From contig PDPU01000002.1 of NCBI GenBank assembly GCA_002746645.1, forward strand, positions 50,545-114,544: 64,000 nucleotides of DNA, read 5' to 3'. Shown in pieces: positions 9,856 to 17,679 of the stretch. The stretch is from Gammaproteobacteria bacterium (lineage in GTDB: Bacteria; Pseudomonadota; Gammaproteobacteria; Granulosicoccales; Granulosicoccaceae). Position numbers and translations under genes: made by a program. Under the pieces are notes generated by a model. It did no database searches, had not been told where the DNA came from, and was given only the letters and a program-made list of their open reading frames with translations. How positions within the stretch are numbered: position 1 is the first letter of the stretch; each line of letters opens with the position of its first letter.

Positions 9856-9882
9856 CAGAGGGCGCCCGTAGGGCGCCTTCTG
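9856..9882 (+). terminator. GC-rich hairpin between the two barrel paralogs
   Basis: A 12-bp stem (CAGAGGGCGCCC with GGGCGCCTTCTG, one G-T pair) and a 3-nt GTA loop. The only T residues are inside the right arm, so there is no true U tract. It may act as a terminator or as an attenuator/mRNA-stabilising structure between the paralogs. Confidence 0.6.
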
Positions 9883-9897
9883 CATGGCGAGATCCTC

Positions 9898-10548
9898 ATG
9901 CGCATGATGTCGACAAGTCCGTTACGTCGCCTCGCGCTTGCGATCACATTGCCGTTGTCACTGGCGATGGCAGAATCCGCCAACGCCGAGTTCTTCGGTT
10001 TCCTGCACGGGCGCTCGGCCTATCCGGCGAACAATGCGGCGGTCTCGGTCGAGGCCGGTACGCTTCTCGGCAGCGATTACCAGCGTGGCGGCCTGCGCCT
10101 GAACACGCGTCTCGGTTCTGTCTTCACGCTCTACGCGGATCTCGACGCCGGCGACATCGGCAATGCCGATGGAGCAGGGTTCGGTGCGGGCTTCTACCTC
10201 TTTCTGCCGCGCCAGCCGCTCGTCGATCTCGTCGATCTTTCGCTCCGTGGCAGCGTGCATGCCGCCACCCTCGATGCCGAGGGCGTCGATGTCGACTATC
10301 TTTCGGTCGCCGCCGATGCGCTCGTGAGTGGCGTGGAACCCATGCTCGAGAACGGCTTCAACTGGTATGCGAGCGCCGGCCTGGCGACCATCTCGAAGGA
10401 TGTCGACGAGGTCGGTTCGGATGATGAGATCGAAGCCCTGCTTTCGGGCGGCGTGTACCTGCCATTCGGCCCCGGCGATGTCTATTGTGGCCTCGAGTAC
10501 CTCGATGGCACGGCCTTCGGTGCGGGCTACCGTTTCGCCATTCGCTGA
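9898..10548 (+). CDS. Predicted outer-membrane beta-barrel protein, HGRSA family copy 2
   Basis: 216 aa. Seen: a signal peptide (MRMMSTSPLRRLALAITLPLSLAMAESANA) is followed by EFFGFLHGRSAYPANNAAVSVEAG and the same barrel pattern as the preceding gene, ending FGAGYRFAIR. The shared blocks (HGRSA near the mature N-terminus, PML/VLENGF..WYASAGL, SGG(I/V).LP(L/F)GPG(E/D) near the end) show a tandem duplication. The divergence is far greater than for a recent copy. The ATG at 9898 is followed by another ATG two codons later, so the exact start is uncertain. No functional family recognised. Confidence 0.72.
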   Translation: MRMMSTSPLRRLALAITLPLSLAMAESANAEFFGFLHGRSAYPANNAAVSVEAGTLLGSDYQRGGLRLNTRLGSVFTLYADLDAGDIGNADGAGFGAGFYLFLPRQPLVDLVDLSLRGSVHAATLDAEGVDVDYLSVAADALVSGVEPMLENGFNWYASAGLATISKDVDEVGSDDEIEALLSGGVYLPFGPGDVYCGLEYLDGTAFGAGYRFAIR

Positions 10549-10587
10549 CGGAAATTCAGTCTGAACCGAGTTCCGTGCTCGGGTAAA

Positions 10588-10620
10588 CTGGCCGTCCTGC
10601 CGCCCGGATAAGGTGGCCAG
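10588..10620 (+). promoter_or_regulatory. Inverted repeat ahead of the BMP-type ABC operon
   Basis: CTGGCC (10588-10593) and GGCCAG (10615-10620) form a dyad that overlaps a TAAACT -10-like element (10584-10589). It lies 27-59 bp before the first gene. It could be an operator or a leader hairpin. The supporting evidence is only position and symmetry. Confidence 0.3.
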
Positions 10621-10646
10621 CAAGAACAGCCTGAGAGGATCATCGA

Positions 10647-12248
10647 TTGCAGTTGCCGTCGCCGGTCGGCGCACCCGATCAGACACCCCTGGTGGCGCTC
10701 AGGGGAATCAGCAAACGCTTTCCCGGCGTCGTTGCCAACGATGCCATTGACCTTGCGCTTTTTCCGGGGCGCGTGCATGCGCTTCTGGGCGAGAACGGTG
10801 CCGGCAAGAGCACGCTGGTAAAGATGCTCTACGGGTTGCTGACGCCGGATGCCGGCAGTATCGCCTGGCGCGGGCAGCCGGTCGACATTGCCAGTCCGGC
10901 CATGGCGCGCGAGCTGGGCATCGCCATGGTATTCCAGCACTTCTCCCTGTTCGAGTCGCTGACCGTACTCGAGAACATCGCGCTCGGCATGGGGTTCGAT
11001 ACCGATGCGGCGCTCGCCGCGCGCATCGTGGAGGTGTCGATGCGGTACGGGCTGCCGCTCGATCCGGCGAGGCCTGTGCACACGCTCTCGGTGGGTGCAC
11101 GCCAGCGCATCGAGATCGTTCGCTGCCTGCTGCAGGAACCCGCGTTGCTGGTCATGGACGAGCCTACGTCGGTGCTCACGCCGCAGGAGGTGGACGATCT
11201 CTTCGCCACGCTCGAGCGTCTCGCGGGCGAGGGCATGGCCATTCTCTACATCAGCCACAAGCTCGAGGAGATTCGTCGGCTCTGTCAGGAAGCGACGATC
11301 CTGCGTGCGGGACGCAAGGTGGCCGAGACCGATCCACGCGAGGAAAGCGCGGCAAGCCTGGCCGCACTCATGATGGGCGGCGGTGAACTCGAACGGCCGC
11401 GCATCGCGCACATTGCCGCAAGCAAGCGCCTGCTGGAACTGAACGGACTCGATCTGCCCGCAGCAGATCCCACCGACATCCCTCTGACCGGCATCTCGCT
11501 GCGCGCACATGCCGGTGAGATCATCGGCATCGCGGGTGTTGCGGGAAATGGTCAGGACGAGCTTCTCGCCGTATTGTCCGGCGAACGTCTGGTGACGAAA
11601 GGCGACAGCATCCGCTTTCATGGCCGTGCCATCGGCAGGCTCGGTGTTGCGTTGCGACGCCGGCGGGGGCTTGCCTGTGTGCCCGAGGAACGACTCGGTC
11701 ATGCTGCGGTACCGGGCATGACACTGGCCGAAAACACCCTGGTAACGGCGCGCGAGCGCATGGGTCTCGTCACGCAGGGGCTGCGACGCGCAGCGCGGGC
11801 GCGGGCCTTTGCCACGCGCATCATCGATGACTTTCAGGTGGCCTGCCGCGGGCCGGATACGCTGGCTTCGAGTCTCTCGGGCGGCAATCTGCAGAAGTTC
11901 ATCGTCGGGCGCGAGATTCTGCAGAAACCCGATGTGCTCGTCATTTCGCAACCCACCTGGGGTGTCGACGCCGGCGCTGCCGTCGCGATTCACAAGGCGC
12001 TGCGGTTGCTCGCGCGCGAAGGTTCGGCGGTGGTGCTCATCTCGCAGGATCTCGACGAACTGTTCCTCGTCTGCGACCGTATCGGCGCGCTCTGTGCGGG
12101 CAGGCTCTCGGCCTTCCACCCGCGCGATCTGCTCGATCAGCAGGCGGTGGGCATACTCATGGGGGGTGGTCAACTGGCCGCCGCCAACGCCGGCGGTGTA
12201 CTGCAGGCTCAGCCAGATGCCGATGGCGCCTCCGGAGCGGCATCATGA
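10647..12248 (+). CDS. Nucleoside/simple-sugar-type ABC transporter, double ATP-binding protein
   Basis: 533 aa with two nucleotide-binding domains, as in RbsA and the BMP-linked NupO/YufO type. Seen: domain 1 has Walker A LLGENGAGKSTLVKML (about 49-63), the signature LSVGARQRIEIVRCL, and Walker B LLVMDEPTSVLTPQE. Domain 2 has the degenerate P-loop GVAGNGQDELL, and LSGGNLQKFIVGREI, typical of this family. The TTG at 10647 is taken as start because GAGAGGAT lies 7 nt upstream and no nearer ATG precedes the first domain. It overlaps the next permease by ATGA. Together with two permeases and a BMP lipoprotein-like binding protein it forms one import system, most likely for nucleosides or purine bases; the substrate is inferred from family. 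Confidence 0.9.
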   Translation: MQLPSPVGAPDQTPLVALRGISKRFPGVVANDAIDLALFPGRVHALLGENGAGKSTLVKMLYGLLTPDAGSIAWRGQPVDIASPAMARELGIAMVFQHFSLFESLTVLENIALGMGFDTDAALAARIVEVSMRYGLPLDPARPVHTLSVGARQRIEIVRCLLQEPALLVMDEPTSVLTPQEVDDLFATLERLAGEGMAILYISHKLEEIRRLCQEATILRAGRKVAETDPREESAASLAALMMGGGELERPRIAHIAASKRLLELNGLDLPAADPTDIPLTGISLRAHAGEIIGIAGVAGNGQDELLAVLSGERLVTKGDSIRFHGRAIGRLGVALRRRRGLACVPEERLGHAAVPGMTLAENTLVTARERMGLVTQGLRRAARARAFATRIIDDFQVACRGPDTLASSLSGGNLQKFIVGREILQKPDVLVISQPTWGVDAGAAVAIHKALRLLAREGSAVVLISQDLDELFLVCDRIGALCAGRLSAFHPRDLLDQQAVGILMGGGQLAAANAGGVLQAQPDADGASGAAS

Positions 12249-13402
12249 TCCGGCTCGAGCACCGGCCGCGACCGTCACGCGTCATGCAATGGCTGGCCCC
12301 GCTGATCGCGCTGGCACTGACGCTGCTGCTGGGTGCGCTGATGTTCCTGCTGCTCGGCGTGCCCGTGGGCAAGGCCTTTCACGCCTTCTTCGTCGAGCCG
12401 GTGTCGAGTCAGTACGGCCTTGCCGAACTGGCCGTGAAGGCCGGGCCACTCGTGATGATGGGTGTCGCACTCTCTCTCGGCTTTCGTGCGGGTGTCTGGA
12501 ACATCGGTGCCGAAGGGCAGTTCGTCCTGGGCGCCATCACGGGTGGCTCGCTGGCACTGCTGCTGAATGAGGTCGACAACGCCTGGCTGATGCCGCTGAT
12601 GATGCTTGCCGGCGTTCTCGGCGGCATGCTGTGGGCAGCGATTCCGGCGTTCCTGCGCACTACCTTCAACGCCAACGAGATTCTCACGAGCCTCATGCTC
12701 AGCTACGTGGCCGCGCTGTTCCTCTCCTACCTGGTATCCGGGCCGCTCAAGGATCCGATGGGCTTCAGCTTTCCGCAGTCGGCATCGTTCCATGACGCGG
12801 CCATGCTCGCGCCCGTGCTCTCGGGCACTCGACTGACCATCGCCTGGCCGCTGGCGCTGCTGGTGGTGCTGGTCGGCTGGGTGCTGCTCTCGCGCACGCT
12901 GCTCGGCTTCGCGCTTCGCGTGAACGGTGAAGCACCGCGCGCGGCGCGTTACGCGGGTTTCAGCGAATCACACATCATCTGGTTTGCCCTCCTGTTCGGC
13001 GGTGGCGTAGCGGGCCTTGCGGGGCTTCTCGAAGTCGCTGGCCCGATCGGGCAGCTGCAGCCGAACGTCTCTCCAGGCTATGGCTTCACCGCCATCATCG
13101 TTGCCTTTCTCGGGCGCCTCCATCCCGTGGGCGTGTTGTTCGCGGGCCTCGTGCTCGCGCTGTTCTACCTTGGTGGCGAATCGGCGCAGATCACGATGCA
13201 GTTGCCGCTGGCGGTGGCGGGGGTCTTCCAGGGGTTGCTGCTGTTCATGCTGCTGGCGACCGATGTGCTGATTCATTTCCGCATCGTGTCATCGCGGCGC
13301 GCGCTCGAGAAGTTTCGGGATGCTGCCGAACAGCAAGAGAGAACGGTGGCGGAACATCCACGCGCGCCATTCACGGGGGAGAGTGGGGAGAGTCAGTCAT
13401 GA
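12245..13402 (+). CDS. ABC transporter permease, BMP/nucleoside type, subunit 1
   Basis: 385 aa, a polytopic inner-membrane protein. Seen: repeated hydrophobic segments (about 18-38, 68-90, 108-130, 145-165, 190-215, 255-275 and further) and the family segment VALSLGFRAGVWNIGAEGQFVLGAI, plus LRTTFNANEILTSLMLSY and GLLEVAGPIGQLQPNVSPGYGFTAIIVAFLGRLHPVG. These match the large permease of BMP-associated importers (NupP/YufP-like). The start overlaps the ATPase stop and the end overlaps the second permease start, so translation is coupled. The last 45 residues are hydrophilic and probably cytoplasmic. Confidence 0.9.
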   Translation: MIRLEHRPRPSRVMQWLAPLIALALTLLLGALMFLLLGVPVGKAFHAFFVEPVSSQYGLAELAVKAGPLVMMGVALSLGFRAGVWNIGAEGQFVLGAITGGSLALLLNEVDNAWLMPLMMLAGVLGGMLWAAIPAFLRTTFNANEILTSLMLSYVAALFLSYLVSGPLKDPMGFSFPQSASFHDAAMLAPVLSGTRLTIAWPLALLVVLVGWVLLSRTLLGFALRVNGEAPRAARYAGFSESHIIWFALLFGGGVAGLAGLLEVAGPIGQLQPNVSPGYGFTAIIVAFLGRLHPVGVLFAGLVLALFYLGGESAQITMQLPLAVAGVFQGLLLFMLLATDVLIHFRIVSSRRALEKFRDAAEQQERTVAEHPRAPFTGESGESQS

Positions 13403-14325
13403 GCACGGAGTTTCTTCTCGCCACGCTGCTGACCGTCATCACGGCGGCAACGCCGCTCGTCTATGCCGCCATCGGCGAACTCGTGACCGAACGCTCCGGT
13501 GTCCTCAATCTCGGCGTGGAAGGCATGATGCTGATGGGGGCCGTCGCCGCCTTCGGCACGAGCTTCGCCACGGGCAGCGACACACTTGCCATTCTTGCGG
13601 GGCTCGGCGCCGGCATGCTCATGGCGCTGCTGTTCGGGGTGCTGGCGCTCTCGCTGCAGGCGAGTCAGGTCGCCACGGGGCTGGCGCTGACCATCTTCGG
13701 CATCGGTCTCAGCGCGCTCGTCGGCAAGCCACTCGTGGGTCAGGCCATCGACTCGCTGCCGAAGATACCGATTCCCGGGCTGGCCGAGATTCCCTTTCTC
13801 GGGCCGCTCCTGTTCAAGCACGATGTGCTGGTCTACGGCTCCTTCGTGATGGTCGTGCTGGTGGCCTTCTTCCTCGCGAAGAGCCGTGCGGGACTGGTGC
13901 TGCGTGCCGTCGGCGACTCGCACGATGCAGCGCACGCGCTCGGACTCGGTGTCATTCGGGTGCGCTATCTCGCCACACTCTTCGGTGGTGCCATGTCGGG
14001 ACTGGCGGGTGCCTATCTTTCGCTCGCCTACACGCCGCTCTGGACCGAGGCCATGTCGGCCGGTCGCGGCTGGATCGCGCTCGCGCTCGTGGTATTCGCC
14101 ACCTGGCGTCCGGCGCGGGTACTGTTCGGGGCCTATCTCTTCGGTGGTGTGTCGATCCTCCAGTTGCACGCGCAGGCGGGTGGGCTCGAAGTCGCGTCAC
14201 AGTTCATGTCGATGCTCCCGTACCTCGCCACCATCATCGTGCTGGTGCTCGTCTCGCGCGATCGTGGTGCGATTCGTCGGCACGCACCGGCAGCCATCGG
14301 CAAACCCTTTCACCCGGTGAGCTGA
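13399..14325 (+). CDS. ABC transporter permease, BMP/nucleoside type, subunit 2
   Basis: 308 aa, polytopic. Seen: TAATPLVYAAIGELVTERSGVLNLGVEGMMLMGAVAAF (about 15-52) is the hallmark of the second permease (NupQ/YufQ-like), followed by ASQVATGLALTIFGIGLSALVG and the late segment GRGWIALALVVFATWRPARVLFGAYLFGG. It overlaps the upstream permease by ATGA. The C-terminus (RDRGAIRRHAPAAIGKPFHPVS) is short and basic. It completes the membrane channel with subunit 1. Confidence 0.9.
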   Translation: MSTEFLLATLLTVITAATPLVYAAIGELVTERSGVLNLGVEGMMLMGAVAAFGTSFATGSDTLAILAGLGAGMLMALLFGVLALSLQASQVATGLALTIFGIGLSALVGKPLVGQAIDSLPKIPIPGLAEIPFLGPLLFKHDVLVYGSFVMVVLVAFFLAKSRAGLVLRAVGDSHDAAHALGLGVIRVRYLATLFGGAMSGLAGAYLSLAYTPLWTEAMSAGRGWIALALVVFATWRPARVLFGAYLFGGVSILQLHAQAGGLEVASQFMSMLPYLATIIVLVLVSRDRGAIRRHAPAAIGKPFHPVS

Positions 14326-14378
14326 AGAGGCGCGGTGGTAGAATGGGAGATCGCTTTCGACCGGACTTCCCTGCAACA

Positions 14379-15458
14379 ATGATCCGCACAGGTTTTCTCA
14401 AACCCCTTCTTGCCGCCGCGATGCTTCTTCTGGCAGCAGGTACCGCAGCCGCGGACGACCCCCTCAAGGTAGGTTTCGTGTACGTCGGCCCCGTGGGCGA
14501 TCATGGCTGGAGCTACCGTCACGACATCGGCCGTCAGGCCATCGAAGCGGAGTTCGGCGATCAAGTGGAAACCACCTTCGTCGAAAGCGTGTCCGAAGGC
14601 GCGGACGCCGAGCGCGTCATCCGCAAGCTCGCCAGCAGTGGTCACGACCTCATCTTCTCGACGTCCTTCGGGTTCATGAACGCGACCCTGAAGGTGGCGA
14701 AGGCCTTTCCCGACGTGAAGTTCGAACACGCCACGGGCTATCAGCTCACCGACAACGTGGCCACCTATTCCTCGCGTTTCTACGAAGGGCGCGCCGTGCT
14801 CGGCACCATTGCCGGCATGCTCACCGAAAGTGGGGTCGTCGGTTACGTTGCTTCCTACCCGATTCCCGAAGTGGTGCGGGGCATCAACGCCTTCACGATT
14901 GCCATGCGCAAGGTCAACCCCGAAGCCGAACTCAGGGTGGTCTGGGTCAACAGCTGGTACGACCCGGGCAAGGAAGCCGATGCCGCGAAGGCACTGATCG
15001 ACCAGGGGGCGGACATCATTACCCAGCACACCGATTCCCCGGCACCGCTCCAGGTTGCCCAGGAGCGGGGTGTGCTCGGTTTCGGCCAGGCTTCCGACAT
15101 GGCCACCTTCGCGCCCGAAGCCCAGCTCACCTCCATCATCGATGACTGGAACGGCTACTACATCGATCGAACCCGTGCCGTCATGGAGGGCACCTGGGAG
15201 TCAGGCAACACCTGGGGTGGTTTCGACAGCGGCATGGTGGATCTCGCCGACTACAACGAATCGCTGCCCGAAGACGTCGTTGCCGCTGCCGAAGTGGTGC
15301 GCGAAGGCATTGCCGACGGCACGCTGCATCCGTTCGAAGGCCCGATCCTCGACCAGGACGGCGAGGAGATCGTCGGCGAGGGTGAGGTCATCGACGACAA
15401 GACGCTCCTCGGCATGGACTTCTACGTGCAGGGTGTGCAGGGCGAATTGCCGAAGTAG
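14379..15458 (+). CDS. BMP-family ABC transporter substrate-binding protein
   Basis: 359 aa. Seen: signal peptide MIRTGFLKPLLAAAMLLLAAGTAAA, then LKVGFVYVGPVGDHGWSYRHDIGRQAIEAEFG, the standard beginning of PnrA/BMP-type nucleoside-binding proteins, and IFSTSFGFMNATLKVAKAFPDVKFEHATGY in the middle. It has no lipobox Cys near the signal peptide end, so it is probably a soluble periplasmic protein. Known: these proteins bind purine nucleosides or related ligands and deliver them to the two-permease complex encoded just upstream. The start ATG at 14379 follows the permease by 53 nt. The long open frame upstream in the same register overlaps the permease and is not coding. Confidence 0.9.
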   Translation: MIRTGFLKPLLAAAMLLLAAGTAAADDPLKVGFVYVGPVGDHGWSYRHDIGRQAIEAEFGDQVETTFVESVSEGADAERVIRKLASSGHDLIFSTSFGFMNATLKVAKAFPDVKFEHATGYQLTDNVATYSSRFYEGRAVLGTIAGMLTESGVVGYVASYPIPEVVRGINAFTIAMRKVNPEAELRVVWVNSWYDPGKEADAAKALIDQGADIITQHTDSPAPLQVAQERGVLGFGQASDMATFAPEAQLTSIIDDWNGYYIDRTRAVMEGTWESGNTWGGFDSGMVDLADYNESLPEDVVAAAEVVREGIADGTLHPFEGPILDQDGEEIVGEGEVIDDKTLLGMDFYVQGVQGELPK

Positions 15459-15556
15459 AGCGGCGCAGCGGGCCTGCAACGATCAATCCTGGCAAGGCTG
15501 ATCCACAAGGCTGATCCGGCGCAAGCGGCCAACGCAGACGTGGAGTTGCTCAGGTA

Positions 15557-16744
15557 GTGGATCTCGCGCTTCTTGCACTCGCCTACGTCTTTTCGCAGTT
15601 CTACCGCTCCTTCCTCCCGGTACTGACGCCGCAGCTGACGAGCGAGATCGGGGTCGACAGTGCCGATCTCTCGCTGGCCACGGGCATCTGGTTCGTCGCT
15701 TTCGCGCTGATGCAGTTCGTCGTCGGGGTGGCGCTTGACCGTTACGGGCCGCGTTTCACGGCTGGCATCCTGTTCGGTGTGGCCGGCAGTCTCGGTGCCG
15801 GCGTATTCGCGTTCGCGAGCGCGCCCTGGCATCTGGTGCTTGCGCTGGCACTCATGGGTGTCGGTTGTGCTCCGGTACTCATGGCCACCTTCCATCTTTT
15901 CACGCACCGTTTCAGTGCGGCACGTTTCGCCTTGTTCGCCTCCTGGTTCGTGGCCTTCGGCAACCTCGGCAACATCGTCGGCACCTCACCGCTGGCGGCG
16001 GCAGTCGATGCCTGGGGCTGGCGCTCGGTGATGCTGGCGCTGGGTGCAATCAATGTCGTGATCGCGCTCGGACTGCTGCTCGTGCTCAGAGACCCGCCGC
16101 GCAGCACAGCGCCTGCGTCGACCGGGCTCGCTGGCTATGTCGAACTCCTGAAGATTCGCAAGCTCTGGTGCATCTTCCCGCTCATGCTCGTCTCCTATGC
16201 TACCGTCGCCGGCATTCGCGGGCTCTGGACCGGGCCGCTGCTGGCCGATCTGCACGGCGCGGACAGTCTCCTCATCGGCCGCGTGACCTTGTGGATGGCG
16301 CTTGCCATGGCGACGGGCAGTCTCATCTACGGCACGCTCGACCAGATCTTCAACACGCGGAAGTGGGCCATGCTCTCGGGTTCGGCCATTCTGCTGACGG
16401 CGCTTGTCACGCTCGCCCTGAACCCGGACATGCCGCTGGGCCGTATCACGCTGCTGCTCGTCATCATCGGCATCGGCGGCAACAGCTACGGGCTGCTCAT
16501 GGCGCATGGGCGCTCCTTCGTGCCCCGGGAACTGACGGGGCGTGGCATCACGCTGCTGAACTTCTTCTCGATCTTCGGCGTGGGGCTGCTGCAGTGGCTC
16601 AGTGGTGCACTCGTCAGGGCGCAGCCCGATCCGACGTCGGTCGGTACCTATCAGCTGCTGTTCATGAGCTATGCAGTGGTGGTGCTGGTTGCGGTGCTGG
16701 TCTATCTGACGGCAACCGACGTACCGCCGCGACCGCGCCAGTGA
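15557..16744 (+). CDS. MFS transporter
   Basis: 395 aa with about 12 hydrophobic segments. Seen: FLPVLTPQLTSEIGVDSADLSLATGIWFVAFALMQFVVGVALDRYGPR includes the MFS motif A region (GVALDRYGPR) between helices 2 and 3, and FNTRKW between helices 8 and 9 is its counterpart in the second half. The GTG start follows GGAG by about 11 nt; the first helix then begins at once, so the N-terminus is short. It lies 98 nt after the BMP binding protein on the same strand and could be co-transcribed. Substrate unknown; purine or nucleoside-related transport is only a context guess. Confidence 0.8.
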   Translation: MDLALLALAYVFSQFYRSFLPVLTPQLTSEIGVDSADLSLATGIWFVAFALMQFVVGVALDRYGPRFTAGILFGVAGSLGAGVFAFASAPWHLVLALALMGVGCAPVLMATFHLFTHRFSAARFALFASWFVAFGNLGNIVGTSPLAAAVDAWGWRSVMLALGAINVVIALGLLLVLRDPPRSTAPASTGLAGYVELLKIRKLWCIFPLMLVSYATVAGIRGLWTGPLLADLHGADSLLIGRVTLWMALAMATGSLIYGTLDQIFNTRKWAMLSGSAILLTALVTLALNPDMPLGRITLLLVIIGIGGNSYGLLMAHGRSFVPRELTGRGITLLNFFSIFGVGLLQWLSGALVRAQPDPTSVGTYQLLFMSYAVVVLVAVLVYLTATDVPPRPRQ

Positions 16745-16800
16745 GCCGGGGTCGACCAGCGCTGATCGAGTCCGCGCCCGTTCGCGAGTACTCGTGCGGC

Positions 16801-16839
16801 GGCAGTTCGTGCCGGGCAGTTGTGCCGGGCAGTTGTGCC
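16801..16839. repeat. 13-bp tandem repeat between convergent genes
   Basis: Three consecutive 13-bp units: one variant (GGCAGTTCGTGCC) and two identical (GGGCAGTTGTGCC). They lie between the MFS gene stop and the convergent xthA stop. Confidence 0.7.
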
Positions 16840-16856
16840 GAGGCAGAGGCGATCGA

Positions 16857-17672
16857 TCAGTAATCGAAGCTTGACCATACCGGGCAATGATCCGATGGTC
16901 TTTCCATTGCCCGGATGGCGTAGTCGATACCGCTGTCGGTGAGTGCGTCGGCGAGCGGTGCGGTGCAGAGCAGGTGATCGATCCTGAGTCCGCGTTTCGG
17001 TTCCTGCTCGAAGCCGCGGCTGCGATAGTCGAACCAGCTGAAAAGGTCGTCCTTCTCGGGGTGAACCCGACGATAGCTGTCGACGAGTCCCCAGTTCACG
17101 AGACGTTCGAACCACTCGCGTTCCTCGGGCAGGAAGCTCGTCTTGCCGCTGCGGAGCCAGCGCCTGACGTTCTGCTCACCGATACCGAGATCGGCATCGA
17201 CGGGGGCGATGTTGTAGTCGCCGAGCACGACGAGAGGTTCCTCGGGGGAATGGTCGGTCTCGAGGCGGCTGAGCAGGTCGGCATAGAAGGCCTCCTTGGC
17301 CGGAAACTTCACCGGATGCTCGCGCTTTTCGCCCTGCGGGAAGTAGCCGTTGATGACGGTGATCTCGCGCCCCCCCGGGGTTCTGACGCGCGCCGAAATC
17401 AGGCGCTTCTGTGCCTCCTCGGTATCGGTCGCGAAACCCTTGATGACGTTCTCGAGCGGTACCTTCGACATGATCGCGACACCGTAGTGTGTCTTCTGGC
17501 CGGTGAAGGCGACGTGGTAGCCAAGCGCCTCGATGGCATCGACGGGGAACGCCTCGTCGGTCACCTTGGTTTCCTGCAGTCCGATCACCAGCGGCTGATG
17601 GGCCTCGATGACGGCTTCGATCTGGTGCAGGCGCTGACGCAGGCTGTTGACGTTGAAGGAGACGATGTTCAT
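16857..17672 (-). CDS. xthA: Exodeoxyribonuclease III
   Basis: 271 aa, normal length. It is an AP endonuclease and 3'-5' exonuclease of base-excision repair. Seen: MNIVSFNVNSLRQRLHQ (N-terminal strand with catalytic Asn), VIGLQETKV (metal-binding Glu at about 34), GDYNIAPVDADLG (Asp and Asn of the active site near residue 150), and C-terminal PSDHCPVWSSFDY (catalytic Asp-His). All key residues of the EEP family are present. It is the last gene of the avtA-rapA-xthA run, starting 7 nt after the rapA stop, so it is probably co-transcribed with rapA. Confidence 0.96.
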   Translation of the reverse strand: MNIVSFNVNSLRQRLHQIEAVIEAHQPLVIGLQETKVTDEAFPVDAIEALGYHVAFTGQKTHYGVAIMSKVPLENVIKGFATDTEEAQKRLISARVRTPGGREITVINGYFPQGEKREHPVKFPAKEAFYADLLSRLETDHSPEEPLVVLGDYNIAPVDADLGIGEQNVRRWLRSGKTSFLPEEREWFERLVNWGLVDSYRRVHPEKDDLFSWFDYRSRGFEQEPKRGLRIDHLLCTAPLADALTDSGIDYAIRAMERPSDHCPVWSSFDY

Positions 17673-17679
17673 GGCGGAC

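Noticed and set aside
10549..10646. Leader of the BMP-type operon considered as a purine riboswitch
   Set aside because: The three-way-junction core and loop sequences of that riboswitch class are not present; only a simple dyad is seen.
13320..14378. In-frame upstream extension giving a 712-residue version of the BMP binding protein
   Set aside because: The extra 353 residues overlap both permease genes in another frame, are Arg/His-rich and unlike any domain; the signal peptide at 14379 marks the real start.
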